Positions 17,307-26,197 of a DNA stretch of 64,000 nt are shown piece after piece. This DNA is from Galactobacter valiniphilus (GTDB taxonomy: Bacteria > Actinomycetota > Actinomycetes > Actinomycetales > Micrococcaceae): NCBI RefSeq assembly GCF_003575975.1, contig NZ_QQXK01000003.1, positions 1 to 64,000 of the forward strand, in the 5' to 3' direction. A program made the translations under genes and the position numbers. The first letter of the stretch is position 1. Each line of letters starts with the position of its first letter. The notes beneath the pieces are model-generated. The model was not told the DNA's origin and searched no databases. It worked only from the letters and a program-made list of their open reading frames with translations.

Positions 17307-18014
17307 GTGCCGATGGAACTTCCCGTCGACCTGACGCCCGAACTCGTGCCCCTCTCTTGGCTGCTCGGCAGCTGGGAGGGCTACGGCATGCTGGGCGAGG
17401 GCGAAGACGGAGATCAGCACATCTTCCAGCGCGCCACCTTCACTGACACCGGCCTGCCGGTCGTGGAGTACCGCGCCGAGACGTGGCTGGCCGATCCGGA
17501 CGGCACGGTCATCCGCCCCCTCAGCGTGGAGAACGGCTTCTGGCAGCTGCACCGCCCCCTCACGGAGGCGGACGGCGGTCCCGGCCTCATCCCGGGCGAT
17601 GTCGTGCCCGCGCTGCGCAACGCCGACGCCGTCGAGGAGCTGCGCAACGAAGCGGACGGCTTCGATCTGCAGGTGAGCATCTCGCACCCGCGCGGCGTCT
17701 CGGAGCTGTACCTGGGGCACATTAAGGGCCCGCAGATCACGCTCGCCACCGACTACGTGCTGCGCGGCGAGCACTCCCGCGAGTACGCCTCCGCCACGCG
17801 CATCTTCGGCCTCGTGGGCGGAGATCTGCTGTGGCGCTGGGACGTCTCCACGGGCGAGGGCCTCAAGGCTCACGCCTCGGCGGCGCTCAAGCGCCTCCCC
17901 GAACGCAAGGGCCGCCATCACGGCGGCGACGTCGTGCCCCCTCTCGAGGGCACGGACACCCCGGCCACCGAGCCGCAGGCGGACGAGCAGGACCAGGGTC
18001 CCGCCGCCTCCTGA
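17307..18014 (+). CDS. Nitrobindin-like FABP-family protein
   Basis: 235-aa protein of the DUF1794/nitrobindin family: a 10-stranded beta barrel that binds heme in characterised members and isomerises peroxynitrite. The signature GxWxGxG is present as LLGSWEGYG at about residues 19-27, followed by barrel strands to about residue 195. The last 35 residues are a charged tail (ERKGRHHGGD and acidic Gln-rich end) unlike the barrel. GTG at 17307; an ATG two codons later is equally possible. Upstream of ygfZ with 21 nt between them. Confidence 0.82.
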   Translation: MPMELPVDLTPELVPLSWLLGSWEGYGMLGEGEDGDQHIFQRATFTDTGLPVVEYRAETWLADPDGTVIRPLSVENGFWQLHRPLTEADGGPGLIPGDVVPALRNADAVEELRNEADGFDLQVSISHPRGVSELYLGHIKGPQITLATDYVLRGEHSREYASATRIFGLVGGDLLWRWDVSTGEGLKAHASAALKRLPERKGRHHGGDVVPPLEGTDTPATEPQADEQDQGPAAS

Positions 18015-18035
18015 ACCTCCTCAAAGGAGCACAGC

Positions 18036-19184
18036 ATGACCGAGGGCTTCGAGCCCCACGAGCAGGCCGCCGCGGAAGAACCGTCGGCGGCTTTGCCGTC
18101 CCCGGAGCGTTCCCCGCTGCTCGAGCTGCCCGGCGCCGTTGAGGCGGCCGGCACGGGCGTGGCGGATCACTACGGATCCCCGCTCATCGAGGGCCGCGAG
18201 CTGGATGCCGGCCGCGCCTTCGTCGACCTCTCGCACTGGGGCGTCGTCACGGTGAGCGGCCCCGATCGCCGCTCGTGGCTGCATTCGCTCACCTCGCAGG
18301 CCCTCGACCGCCTGGCGCCCGGTGCTCCGACCCGCACGCTCTTCCTCGATCTGCAGGGGCGCATCGAGTTCGACGCCCGCGTCGTTGACGACGGCGAAAG
18401 CACCTTCCTGCTCGTGGAGCCGGGCTTCGCCGAACCGCTGCGTGAGTGGCTTCACAAGATGCGCTTCATGCTGCGCGTCGAGGTCGCCGACGCGAGTGCG
18501 GCGTGGGCCGTGCTTGGCTCCAACGCCGATCTGCCCGTCGCCGTTCAGGGCGCGGGCCCGCGCTGGATCGATCCGTGGCCGGACGTCCAGGCCGGCGGGT
18601 ACCCGTACGCCGTGTTCGAAGGCCACCCCGGCTCCGAGAACGACTGGCGCCTCGACCTCATCCCGCGGGCCGCGCTCGGCGCGGTGGCGCGGGAGCTCCT
18701 GGCGGCCGGCTGGCGCGCCGCCGGGCTGATGGCAGCGGAGCAGCTGCGCATCGCGGCGTGGGAACCGAGCCAGGCGGCCGAGGTCGACTCGCGCAGCATC
18801 CCGCACGAGTTGGATCTCCTGCGCACCGCCGTGCACCTGGCCAAGGGCTGCTACAAGGGCCAGGAGACCGTGGCCCGCACGCACAACCTGGGCCACCCGC
18901 CGCGGCGCCTCGTGTTCCTCGACCTGGACGGCATGGAGCACACGGTGCCGGCCGCCGGCGCCGAGGTGCAGCTCGACGGGCGCAAGGTCGGCACCATCAC
19001 CTCCTCCGCCCTGCACCACGAGGCCGGGCCCATCGCCCTGGCGATCGTCCGGCGCAACACCGATCCGGCGGCCCTGCTCACCGTCGTGGACGGGGAGACG
19101 CGGTACGCCGCGGCGCAGACCACCATCGTCGTGCCGGACGCCGGAAGCGTCGTCGGACGCCCCGAGGGGATCCGCCGGCTCTGA
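18036..19184 (+). CDS. ygfZ: Folate-binding YgfZ-family protein
   Basis: 382-aa GcvT-like protein that in other bacteria helps assemble or repair iron-sulfur clusters in a tetrahydrofolate-dependent way. The family signature is clear as KGCYKGQETVAR near residue 275, and the GcvT-like fold includes FVDLSHWGVVTVSGPDRRSW near residue 65. An N-terminal stretch of about 45 residues is acidic and Ala/Pro-rich. AAAGGAG precedes the ATG. With nitrobindin this suggests a small heme/Fe-S/oxidative-stress group; linkage is inference. Confidence 0.88.
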   Translation: MTEGFEPHEQAAAEEPSAALPSPERSPLLELPGAVEAAGTGVADHYGSPLIEGRELDAGRAFVDLSHWGVVTVSGPDRRSWLHSLTSQALDRLAPGAPTRTLFLDLQGRIEFDARVVDDGESTFLLVEPGFAEPLREWLHKMRFMLRVEVADASAAWAVLGSNADLPVAVQGAGPRWIDPWPDVQAGGYPYAVFEGHPGSENDWRLDLIPRAALGAVARELLAAGWRAAGLMAAEQLRIAAWEPSQAAEVDSRSIPHELDLLRTAVHLAKGCYKGQETVARTHNLGHPPRRLVFLDLDGMEHTVPAAGAEVQLDGRKVGTITSSALHHEAGPIALAIVRRNTDPAALLTVVDGETRYAAAQTTIVVPDAGSVVGRPEGIRRL

Positions 19185-19217
19185 GGCCCGGCCCGCCGTG
19201 CGGGCCGGGCCTCAGAG
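19179..19217 (+). terminator. Terminator overlapping ygfZ stop
   Basis: Perfect 18-bp stem (19179-19196, 19200-19217) with a CGT loop; the left arm contains the ygfZ stop codon. First of two tandem hairpins between convergent ygfZ and pfkA. Confidence 0.8.
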
Positions 19218-19220
19218 TGA

Positions 19221-19268
19221 ACGACGGCGTGGGGCAGGTTTCGCACGAAACCCGCCCCACGCCGTCGT
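19221..19268. terminator. Second hairpin between ygfZ and pfkA
   Basis: 23-nt arms (19221-19243 and 19246-19268) with a single mismatch. Because it is nearly symmetric it can terminate pfkA from the minus strand. Its left edge carries TGAACGACGGCG, a motif repeated at other intergenic hairpins. Confidence 0.75.
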
Positions 19269-19284
19269 GCTGTGTCTTTCCCGC

Positions 19285-20313
19285 CTAGCCGAAGAGGATG
19301 GCGGCCTCGTCGTAGCGGTGCTGCGGCACGGTCTTGAGCGACTGGAGGGCGGCCTCGAGCGGGACGCGCTCGATGTCGGTGCCCTTGAGGGCCACCATGC
19401 GGCCCCACTCGCCGTCGGCCACGAGGTCGGCGGCGCCCATGCCCATGCGCGTCGCGAGGACGCGGTCGAAGGCCGTGGGCGTGCCGCCGCGCTGGATGTG
19501 CCCCAGCGTCGTGGCGCGCGTCTCGATGCCCGTCATCTCCTCGATGATGGGCGCGAGCCGGTCGCCGATGCCGCCCAGGCGCGGGCGGCCGTGGCGGTCG
19601 AGGCCGAGCGGCGTGTGCACCTCGTCGGCGTCCTCCGGGACGAAGCCCTCGGCCACCACCACGAGCGGCGCGCGGCCGCGATCCTCAGCGTCGCCCACCC
19701 ACTCGGCGATCTGGGCCATGCTGACCTTCTGCTCGGGGATGAGGACGGCGTGCGCGCCGGCGGCCATGCCGGTGTGCAGCGCGATCCAGCCGGCGTGCCG
19801 GCCCATGACCTCGGCCACCATGCAGCGGTGATGCGACTCGCCCGTGGTGCGCAGGCGATCGATGGCCTCGGTGCCGATCTGCACCGCCGTGTCGAAGCCG
19901 AAGGTGTAGTCGGTGCCGCCGAGGTCGTTGTCGATCGTCTTGGGCACGCCAACGATCGGCAGGCCCTCGTCGGCGAGGCGCTTGGCACCGGCGAGCGTGC
20001 CCTCGCCGCCGATGGCGACGAGCGCGTCGAGGCCGTGGCGCTCGAGCGCGGCGGCGACGCCGGCCGCCCCGCCGCCCTCGGCGTTGTACGGATGGGTGCG
20101 GCTCGTCCCGAGAATCGTGCCGCCTTGCTTGGCGATGCCTCGAACCACGTGGCGGCTCAGGTCCACCGTGAGGTCCTCGAGGACGCCCTTCCAGCCGTCG
20201 AGGAAGCCCACGTATTCCTGATCGTGGGACTTGATTCCGTTGAGGACGGCGCCGCGGATGACTGCGTTGAGTCCGGGGCAATCGCCGCCGCTGGTCATGA
20301 TGCCAACGCGCAT
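19285..20313 (-). CDS. pfkA: 6-phosphofructokinase PfkA
   Basis: Glycolytic kinase phosphorylating fructose-6-phosphate. 342 aa. Visible: GIMTSGGDCPGLNAVIRG (N-terminal nucleotide loop), IGGEGTLAGAKRL, catalytic Asp128 in PKTIDNDLGGTD, and EVMGRHAGWIAL. Gly105 (E. coli Gly104 position) predicts ATP rather than pyrophosphate use, while Lys125 is the residue found in PPi-dependent enzymes; this Gly/Lys mix is that of the Streptomyces ATP-PFK class. AGGAG precedes the ATG. Monocistronic. Confidence 0.93.
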   Translation of the reverse strand: MRVGIMTSGGDCPGLNAVIRGAVLNGIKSHDQEYVGFLDGWKGVLEDLTVDLSRHVVRGIAKQGGTILGTSRTHPYNAEGGGAAGVAAALERHGLDALVAIGGEGTLAGAKRLADEGLPIVGVPKTIDNDLGGTDYTFGFDTAVQIGTEAIDRLRTTGESHHRCMVAEVMGRHAGWIALHTGMAAGAHAVLIPEQKVSMAQIAEWVGDAEDRGRAPLVVVAEGFVPEDADEVHTPLGLDRHGRPRLGGIGDRLAPIIEEMTGIETRATTLGHIQRGGTPTAFDRVLATRMGMGAADLVADGEWGRMVALKGTDIERVPLEAALQSLKTVPQHRYDEAAILFG

Positions 20314-20398
20314 GGCTACTGGCTCCTGTGTCGTGCGAAAACGTGCAGGGCACGACGTCGGGCCCAGGGGGTTTGTTCAGTGTATCCCGGCTCACACG

Positions 20399-20430
20399 CC
20401 GCGGGCGCCTGTCTTTCGCCGCGCCCGCGG
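20399..20430 (-). terminator. Hairpin after pspC
   Basis: 10-bp GC stem (20399-20408, 20421-20430) with a 12-nt loop just after the pspC stop on the minus strand. Likely terminator; no clear T run. Confidence 0.55.
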
Positions 20431-20434
20431 GCGG

Positions 20435-20686
20435 CTAGCGGCCGCGGAACGAACGCACGATGCGCTGCAGCGGGAGGGAATTGTCCACCCACGGAACGAT
20501 GAGCCACAGCACCAGGTAGGCGCCGATGCCCAGCACGGGCAGCAGGAACGAGACGAGCGTGACGAGCCGGACGATGTTGGCGTCCCAGCCGAAACGGTCG
20601 GCCAGGCCGGCGCAGACGCCGCCGACCCAGCGGCGGGGCCCGCGGCGGAAGGGGATGGCGCGCAGCGCGCGGTAGACGGTCTCCAT
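20435..20686 (-). CDS. PspC-domain membrane protein
   Basis: 83-aa protein with a PspC domain: basic N-terminus, WVGGVCAGLADRFGWDANIVR (conserved GGVCxGLA motif at about residues 21-40) and a following transmembrane segment LVSFLLPVLGIGAYLVLWLIV. PspC proteins act in phage-shock or envelope-stress sensing. AGGAGC precedes the ATG. Single gene between aspC and pfkA; no pspA homologue is in the window. Confidence 0.85.
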   Translation of the reverse strand: METVYRALRAIPFRRGPRRWVGGVCAGLADRFGWDANIVRLVTLVSFLLPVLGIGAYLVLWLIVPWVDNSLPLQRIVRSFRGR

Positions 20687-20832
20687 GAGGCTCCTGGAAG
20701 GTGGGGCGCGGGGCCTCGGAAGCGACCCCACACGTGCTGACACCAGCATGCACGAGGGGCGGGTCACGTCCGCGGCGTTTCGCCGCGGGCGTGACCCGCC
20801 CCTCGACGGCCCTCGGGCCGGGGTGCAGGTGA

Positions 20833-22020
20833 TCAGGAGAGCAGCTGGCGGATGCGCTCCACGCCCTCCGCGAGGTCCTCGTCGCCCAGGGCGTAGGAGA
20901 GGCGCAGGAAGCCGGAGGGGCCGAAGGCCTCGCCCGGGACCACGGCGACCTCGGCGCGCTCCAGGATGAAGTCGGCCAGCTCGGCGGAGGTCTGCGGCGT
21001 CACGCCGGCGTACTCCTTGCCGAGGGCACCGCGCACGTCGACGTAGGCGTAGAACGCGCCCTTGGGGGTAGGGCACTGGAAGCCGGGCACGGCGTTCAGT
21101 CCGGCCACCATGGCCTTGCGGCGGCGGTCGAAGGCGACCTTCATCTCGTCCACGGCGTCCAGGGGGCCGGCCACGGCGGCCAGCGCGGCCATCTGGGCCA
21201 CGTTGGAGACGTTGCCGGTGGAGTGGGACTGCAGGTTGGACGCGGCCTTGATGACGTCGGCGGGGGCGATCATCCATCCCACGCGCCAGCCGGTCATGGC
21301 GTAGGTCTTGGCCACACCGTTCAGGATGACGACCTTCTCGAGACCGGGCGTGGCGGAAGCGATCGAGGTGAAGACGGCCTCGTCGTAGGTCAGGTGCTCG
21401 TAGATCTCGTCGGTGATGACCCAGAGGTCGTGCTCCAGGGCCCAGGCGCCGATCGCGGCGGTCTCCTCGGGCGAGTAGACGGCGCCCGTCGGGTTGGAGG
21501 GGGAGACAAACAGGAGCGCCTTGGTGCGCTCGGTGCGGGCCGCCTCGAGCTGCTCGAGGGTGACCTTGTAGCCCTGCTCCGGGCCGGCGAAGACGTCCAC
21601 CGTGGTGCCGCCGGCCAGCGCGATCGCCTCGGGGTAGGTGGTCCAGTACGGCGCGGGCACGATGACCTCGTCGCCGGCGTCGATGAGCGTCTGGAAGGCG
21701 TTGTACACGGCCTGCTTGCCGCCGTTGGTCACGAGGACCTGATCCACCGACACGTCGATGCCGGAGTCGCGCTTGGTCTTGGCCACGATGGCCTCGCGCA
21801 GGGCAGGCTGGCCGTTGGTGGGGGAGTAGCGGTGGAAGCGCGGGTCGCGCGCGGCCTCGACGGCGGCCTCGATGACGTAGGCGGGGGTCGGGAAGTCCGG
21901 CTCGCCCGCGCCAAACCCGACCACGGGGCGGCCGGCGGCCTTCAGGGCCTTGGCCTTGGAGTCCACGGCGAGGGTCGCCGAAGGGGCGATGGCGGCGATG
22001 CGGGAGGAGATGCGTGACAT
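20833..22020 (-). CDS. aspC: Pyridoxal-phosphate aminotransferase, aspartate type
   Basis: Class I aminotransferase of 395 aa, likely aspartate transaminase (aspartate + 2-oxoglutarate to oxaloacetate + glutamate). Visible: [15 protein letters not shown], substrate/cofactor motif [23 protein letters not shown] with the PLP Asp/Tyr, and [16 protein letters not shown] holding the Schiff-base Lys. ATG at 22020 is the only start near the family N-terminus; the nearest AAGGAT is rather far upstream. It is divergent from tRNA-Trp-secE, the usual place of this gene in actinobacteria. Confidence 0.9.
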   Translation of the reverse strand: MSRISSRIAAIAPSATLAVDSKAKALKAAGRPVVGFGAGEPDFPTPAYVIEAAVEAARDPRFHRYSPTNGQPALREAIVAKTKRDSGIDVSVDQVLVTNGGKQAVYNAFQTLIDAGDEVIVPAPYWTTYPEAIALAGGTTVDVFAGPEQGYKVTLEQLEAARTERTKALLFVSPSNPTGAVYSPEETAAIGAWALEHDLWVITDEIYEHLTYDEAVFTSIASATPGLEKVVILNGVAKTYAMTGWRVGWMIAPADVIKAASNLQSHSTGNVSNVAQMAALAAVAGPLDAVDEMKVAFDRRRKAMVAGLNAVPGFQCPTPKGAFYAYVDVRGALGKEYAGVTPQTSAELADFILERAEVAVVPGEAFGPSGFLRLSYALGDEDLAEGVERIRQLLS

Positions 22021-22100
22021 GACGTCGTCAGATCCTTCTTCGGTTCTGTGGGGGCGCTTCGGGTGGGCGTTGCGCTCGCGTGCGCGACGCCTGCACCTCA

Positions 22101-22136
22101 ATCCTAGGCACGCCGCGCCCGCGAGGGCGCGGCGTG
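22101..22136 (-). promoter_or_regulatory. Candidate aspC promoter with upstream hairpin
   Basis: On the minus strand TAGGAT (22106 to 22101) could be the -10 box of aspC, about 80 nt from its start. A perfect 12-bp palindrome (22109-22120, 22125-22136; GCGA loop) lies immediately upstream across the -35 area and could bind a regulator. Tentative. Confidence 0.4.
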
Positions 22137-22213
22137 GTCGCGATTGAGACGCTCCTGAACCCCGAGACAGGCGGGGGAGCGGTCCCGGTTCGACGTGGGG
22201 CCCCGGGAGCATG

Positions 22214-22219
22214 TAGACT
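22214..22219 (+). promoter_or_regulatory. -10 box TAGACT for tRNA-Trp/secE
   Basis: TAGACT about 49 nt before the tRNA-Trp 5' end, with a TTCGAC-like -35 19 nt upstream. It fits a promoter for tRNA-Trp and possibly secE-nusG. Confidence 0.5.
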
Positions 22220-22267
22220 CTTTACTCGTGTCACCCCGACGCCCCAGGGCTTCAGGGAAGACAACAA

Positions 22268-22340
22268 AGGGTAGTGGCGCAATTGGTAGCGCAGCGGTCT
22301 CCAAAACCGCAGGTTGCAGGTTCGAGTCCTGTCTGCCCTG
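22268..22340 (+). tRNA. trnW: tRNA-Trp (CCA anticodon)
   Basis: Cloverleaf: acceptor AGGGTAG pairs with CTGCCCT (one G.T), D arm GCGC..GCGC, anticodon loop CTCCAAA with CCA, T arm ending GTTCGAGTC. The 3' CCA is not encoded. Placed just before secE as in most actinobacteria. Confidence 0.95.
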
Positions 22341-22442
22341 CTCTCGGGAGCAACATCTCGAAACGAAGAACGGCGTGGATCGAATAGCCCCGAAGGGCTA
22401 GGGTCCGCGCCGCTTCGACATGACGGACACGGAGGGGCGCAG

Positions 22443-22694
22443 GTGACCGACACCACGGTGAAGGGCTCCGGAGCGAGCAAGAAGAAGCGCGGCTTCTTCA
22501 GTGCCATCGGCCTGTTTCTGGCCCAGGTGGTCCAGGAACTCAAGAAGGTCGTGTCGCCGACCCGCCGCGAGCTGGTGAACTACTGGCTCGTGGTGCTGGC
22601 CTTCGTGGTCATCGTCATGATCGTCGTCGGCCTGCTGGACACTCTGTTCGGCCAGCTGTCGATGTGGACCTTCACCCGGCCTGCGGAGCAGTAG
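22443..22694 (+). CDS. secE: Preprotein translocase subunit SecE
   Basis: 83-aa single-span membrane subunit that clamps the SecY channel. Basic N-terminus, the SecE signature FLAQVVQELKKVVSPTRREL at about residues 25-44, then a transmembrane helix (VVLAFVVIVMIVVGLLDTLF). GTG at 22443 follows GGAGGGG at good spacing. Between tRNA-Trp and nusG. Confidence 0.95.
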   Translation: MTDTTVKGSGASKKKRGFFSAIGLFLAQVVQELKKVVSPTRRELVNYWLVVLAFVVIVMIVVGLLDTLFGQLSMWTFTRPAEQ

Positions 22695-22705
22695 TTCGGC
22701 CCCTT

Positions 22706-22729
22706 GCGGCCCGAGCTAGCTCGGGCCGC
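22706..22729. promoter_or_regulatory. 24-bp perfect palindrome between secE and nusG
   Basis: GCGGCCCGAGCT followed at once by its reverse complement. As RNA it forms a 10-bp hairpin with a CTAG loop. It could attenuate or process the secE-nusG transcript; no T run follows. Confidence 0.6.
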
Positions 22730-22778
22730 GTGGCCACCACACCCTCTGAAGTACCGATCACGAAAGCAGGAAGTTCGC

Positions 22779-23549
22779 GTGTCCGAGCAGGAACTCGAAG
22801 CCCAGAACGTCGAGGAGTCGCTCGAGAGCACCCTCGAGGTGCCCGCGGAGTCCGACGCCGAGCAGGCGACGGACGCTTTTGTCGTCTCCGAGGGTGAGGT
22901 CGCCGAGGTCGAGGAGACCGAGTCCGACGAGGACCCCAACGCCGCGATCCTGGCCGAGTTCCGCACCAAGCTGCGCCGCCTGCCCGGTGACTGGTACGTC
23001 ATCCACTCGTACGCCGGTTACGAGAACCGTGTGAAGGTGAACCTGGAGACCCGCATCCAGACCCTGAACATGGAGGATTTCATCTACGAAATCCAGGTCC
23101 CCATGGAAGACGTCGTGGAGATCAAGAACACGACCCGCAAGACCGTGCGTCGCGTTCGCATCCCCGGCTACGTGCTGGTGCGCATGGAGCTCACCGATGA
23201 GTCGTGGGGCGTCGTTCGCCACACCCCCGGCGTCACCGGCTTCGTTGGCAACGCCCACGATCCCGTGCCGCTGAGCCTGGACGAGGTCTACTCCATGCTG
23301 GAGCACACCATCGTCCCCGCCGCCGAGGCCGAGAAGTCCGGCAAGGAAGCCAAGGTCCCGGTCACCGACGTGAAGGTCGACTTCGAGGTCGGCGAGTCCG
23401 TCATCGTCAACGACGGCCCGTTCGAGACGCTGCCGGCGACCATTTCCGAGATCAAGCTCGAGGCCCGCCAGCTCGTGGTCCTCGTCTCGATCTTCGAGCG
23501 CGAGACGCCCGTGACACTCTCGTTCTCCCAGGTCACCAAGATCTCGTAG
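22779..23549 (+). CDS. nusG: Transcription termination/antitermination factor NusG
   Basis: Binds RNA polymerase and couples it with Rho or ribosomes. 256 aa: an acidic N-terminal extension of about 65 residues common in actinobacteria, the NGN domain from [15 protein letters not shown] to about residue 180, and a C-terminal KOW domain ([20 protein letters not shown]). AGGAAG precedes the GTG at 22779. Confidence 0.95.
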   Translation: MSEQELEAQNVEESLESTLEVPAESDAEQATDAFVVSEGEVAEVEETESDEDPNAAILAEFRTKLRRLPGDWYVIHSYAGYENRVKVNLETRIQTLNMEDFIYEIQVPMEDVVEIKNTTRKTVRRVRIPGYVLVRMELTDESWGVVRHTPGVTGFVGNAHDPVPLSLDEVYSMLEHTIVPAAEAEKSGKEAKVPVTDVKVDFEVGESVIVNDGPFETLPATISEIKLEARQLVVLVSIFERETPVTLSFSQVTKIS

Positions 23550-23679
23550 TTTTTTTAGTCTTCGCCCCTCATGACCCGCTTTGTTGTGGGGGCGCGATTC
23601 AGGCCGCCGCGCCACGGCGGCCACACTCCCGGTCCACGCTCCTGTGGGTGGGGAAGAAGCAAGAAGGGAAGGACCATTC

Positions 23680-24111
23680 ATGGCCCCCAAGAAGAAGGTC
23701 TCCGGCCTCATCAAGCTGCAGATCCAGGCAGGCGCCGCTAACCCGGCCCCGCCGATCGGCCCCGCGCTCGGCCAGCACGGCGTCAACATCATGGAGTTCT
23801 GCAAGGCCTACAACGCTGCGACCGAGTCGCAGCGCGGCAACGTCATCCCGGTGGAGATCACCGTGTACGAGGATCGCTCGTTCACGTTCATCACCAAGAC
23901 GCCGCCGGCCGCCGAGCTCATCAAGAAGGCCGCTGGTGTCCCCAAGGGCTCCGGCGTGCCGCACACGCAGAAGGTCGGCTCGCTGACCCAGGCGCAGGTT
24001 GAGGAGATCGCCACCACCAAGATGGAGGATCTCAACGCCAACGATCTGGCCGCCGCCTCCAAGATCATCGCCGGTACCGCCCGCTCCATGGGCATCACCG
24101 TCCAGGGCTGA
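23680..24111 (+). CDS. rplK: 50S ribosomal protein L11
   Basis: 143 aa, binds 23S rRNA at the GTPase centre and the stringent-factor site. Recognised by [20 protein letters not shown] and [12 protein letters not shown] at the N-terminus and the RNA-binding C domain with MGITVQG end. Strong AAGGGAAGGA before the ATG. The 130-nt gap after nusG starts with a T run and a weak CGCCCC/GGGGCG pair, so partial termination there is possible. Pairs with rplA. Confidence 0.96.
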   Translation: MAPKKKVSGLIKLQIQAGAANPAPPIGPALGQHGVNIMEFCKAYNAATESQRGNVIPVEITVYEDRSFTFITKTPPAAELIKKAAGVPKGSGVPHTQKVGSLTQAQVEEIATTKMEDLNANDLAAASKIIAGTARSMGITVQG

Positions 24112-24233
24112 GAGCCCTGAAACCGGTTTCCCCAAGCCTTGGGGGAGCCACTACTTGTCCGGCGCAGTAGCGCCAGACGGTGGAAGGGTCGCGCGACCCG
24201 CATGACCACGACTGCATAAGGAGACAAACGCAG

Positions 24234-24938
24234 ATGGCAAAGCGCAGCAAAGCATACGAGGCAGCCGCCGCCAAGATCGAGGCCGGCAAGCTGTACGCCC
24301 CGGTCGAGGCGATCGCCCTCGCCCGCGAGACAGGTTCGGCCAAGACCGACTCGACCATCGAGGTGGCCTTCCGCCTCGGCGTCGATCCCCGTAAGGCCGA
24401 CCAGATGGTCCGCGGCACGGTGAACCTGCCCAACGGCACCGGCAAGACCGCCCGCGTGGTCGTCTTCGCCAACGGTGACAAGGCCGAGGCCGCCCGCGAG
24501 GCCGGCGCCGACTTCGTCGGTTCGGACGAGCTCATCGAGAAGATCCAGGGTGGCTGGACCGACTTCGACGCCGCCGTCGCGACGCCGGACCTCATGGGCA
24601 AGGTGGGCCGCCTGGGTAAGATCCTGGGCCCCCGTAACCTGATGCCGAACCCGAAGACCGGCACGGTGACCATGGACGTCGCCAAGGCCGTCAACGACAT
24701 CAAGGGTGGCAAGATCGACTTCCGCGTCGACAAGCACTCGAACCTGAACTTCATCATCGGCAAGGCTTCCTTCTCGACCGAGGCTCTGGCTCAGAACTAC
24801 GCCGCAGCCCTGGACGAGGTCCTCCGCCTGAAGCCGTCGGCTTCGAAGGGCCGCTACATCCAGAAGGCCACCATGGCCACCACCTTCGGCCCCGGCATCG
24901 CCGTGGATCCGAACGTGACCCGCGTGATCTCTGCCTGA
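24234..24938 (+). CDS. rplA: 50S ribosomal protein L1
   Basis: 234 aa, forms the mobile L1 stalk at the tRNA exit site and in other bacteria represses its own L11-L1 mRNA. Signature [19 protein letters not shown] at about residues 122-140. AAGGAGA lies 9 nt before the ATG. The 122-nt gap after rplK holds a CCCCAAG/CTTGGGG hairpin (near 24129-24147), a possible L1 or processing site. Confidence 0.96.
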   Translation: MAKRSKAYEAAAAKIEAGKLYAPVEAIALARETGSAKTDSTIEVAFRLGVDPRKADQMVRGTVNLPNGTGKTARVVVFANGDKAEAAREAGADFVGSDELIEKIQGGWTDFDAAVATPDLMGKVGRLGKILGPRNLMPNPKTGTVTMDVAKAVNDIKGGKIDFRVDKHSNLNFIIGKASFSTEALAQNYAAALDEVLRLKPSASKGRYIQKATMATTFGPGIAVDPNVTRVISA

Positions 24939-24962
24939 GACCACTAGCTCCTCGTGAGCGAA

Positions 24963-24994
24963 CGAAGGCCCCGGCGCGTGCGCCGGGGCCTTCG
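24963..24994 (+). terminator. Terminator of rplK-rplA
   Basis: Perfect 15-nt arms (24963-24977, 24980-24994) with a TGTTTC tail, 24 nt after the rplA stop. Confidence 0.85.
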
Positions 24995-25095
24995 TGTTTC
25001 CCCGCTGCGGCCGCCCCGACTCCTGTCCCAAGGACGGAAGACGTCGGGGCGTAGAGTTACGCAAAGGTCTAGCCAAAGAATCCGAATTTCAGGAG

Positions 25096-25123
25096 TTGCC
25101 CTGCCGCTTTCGCCTGCTATGCT
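25096..25123 (+). promoter_or_regulatory. Promoter of rplJ-rplL
   Basis: TTGCCC, 16 nt, TATGCT. It gives a 5' leader of about 420 nt before rplJ. Confidence 0.6.
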
Positions 25124-25129
25124 GAGCTC

Positions 25130-25552
25130 GAACGTGGTGCCAGGTTGCATGACAGGGCGACCGGCACCGCGCGGCTTCACCTGATGCCCCCAAGACCCGG
25201 TGGAGCCACTGCCGCCGGTCGGTCCCCCCAAGGACCGGTGGCCAGAGGCCCCCTTCCACCCCCAATGGGAAGGGGGCCTCGTCATGTCCTCGGGCCCTCG
25301 GTGCCGGCGCGTGTCTCAGCTCACCCCGCCCCCGATTTGGACGCGCCGCCCAGCGCCTGTAGTCTTGGAAGGTACCGAAGACCGTCGGTCGTGCCGCTGC
25401 CAGTGGCACTGAAGGTTCCCGCTCGCGGGACGGCCCACGCAGGTGACGAACTCTTGACGCGTTGTTTTCAGCGCGAACACGAGCCCCGTACCTGCGTACG
25501 GGGCTCGTCTCGTTTCCGGGGGCTTGACCGACCTCACCCCGGAAGGAGGGTT
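25130..25552 (+). promoter_or_regulatory. Long structured leader of rplJL (L10-leader type)
   Basis: About 420 nt without a convincing gene. It holds several strong hairpins: 25220-25237 (CGGTCC/GGACCG), 25245-25280 (13-bp stem, GAGGCCCCCTTCC arms) and 25479-25508 (12-bp stem ACGAGCCCCGTA, 6-nt loop, then TCTCGTTT). The first two resemble an early terminator; the last sits 45 nt before rplJ where L10(L12) binding sites lie in other bacteria. Autoregulation by L10 is inferred from position and from the known family of L10 leaders. Confidence 0.6.
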
Positions 25553-26122
25553 ATGGCTACGTCGCAGAAGGAGATTTCCGTCGAGGAAATCACCGCCGAC
25601 TTCAAGGAGTCGTCCGCCGCTGTCCTGACCGAATACCGTGGGCTCACCGTTGCGCAGCTCAAGACTCTCCGTCGTTCGCTTGGTGCCGACACCAAGTACA
25701 CGGTTGTCAAGAACACCCTGACGGGCATTGCGGCCAAGGCTGCCGGCATCGACGCGTTCGATGGCCAGCTGACCGGACCCACCGCCATTGCCTTCATCAA
25801 GGGCGACGCCGTCGCGGCCGCTAAGGGCCTCACGGATTTCGCGAAGGACAACGACAAGCTCATCATCAAGGCTGGCTTCTTTGAGGGTCAGGCCATGGAC
25901 GCGGCGGAGATCGCCGCGCTGGCCGCTCTCGAGTCCCGCGAGCTGCAGCTGGCCCGCGTGGCCGGTGTGCTGCAGGCCCCGGCTTCGGCCGCTGCCCGCA
26001 TCATCGACGCGCTGCGCCTGAAGCTCGAGGAGGGTGCCCCGGCCGCTGTCGAGACGCCCGCCGAGGCCCCCGCCGCCGAGGAGGCCGCCCCGGCCGCCGA
26101 GGAAGCGACTCCCGAGGCCTGA
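25553..26122 (+). CDS. rplJ: 50S ribosomal protein L10
   Basis: 189 aa, anchors L7/L12 dimers on the stalk. N-terminal rRNA-binding part includes VLTEYRGLTVAQLKTLRRSL and KYTVVKNTLTGIAA; the C-terminal helix is followed by a Pro/Ala/Glu-rich tail of about 25 residues (AEAPAAEEAAPAAEEATPEA). GAAGGAGGG stands just before ATG 25553. Confidence 0.96.
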   Translation: MATSQKEISVEEITADFKESSAAVLTEYRGLTVAQLKTLRRSLGADTKYTVVKNTLTGIAAKAAGIDAFDGQLTGPTAIAFIKGDAVAAAKGLTDFAKDNDKLIIKAGFFEGQAMDAAEIAALAALESRELQLARVAGVLQAPASAAARIIDALRLKLEEGAPAAVETPAEAPAAEEAAPAAEEATPEA

Positions 26123-26197
26123 GCCTCGAACCCACCAGAACACTTAGCCGTTGACCGCCTGAATGCGGGACGCGGCGCTTGAGAAAGGACGCCAACC

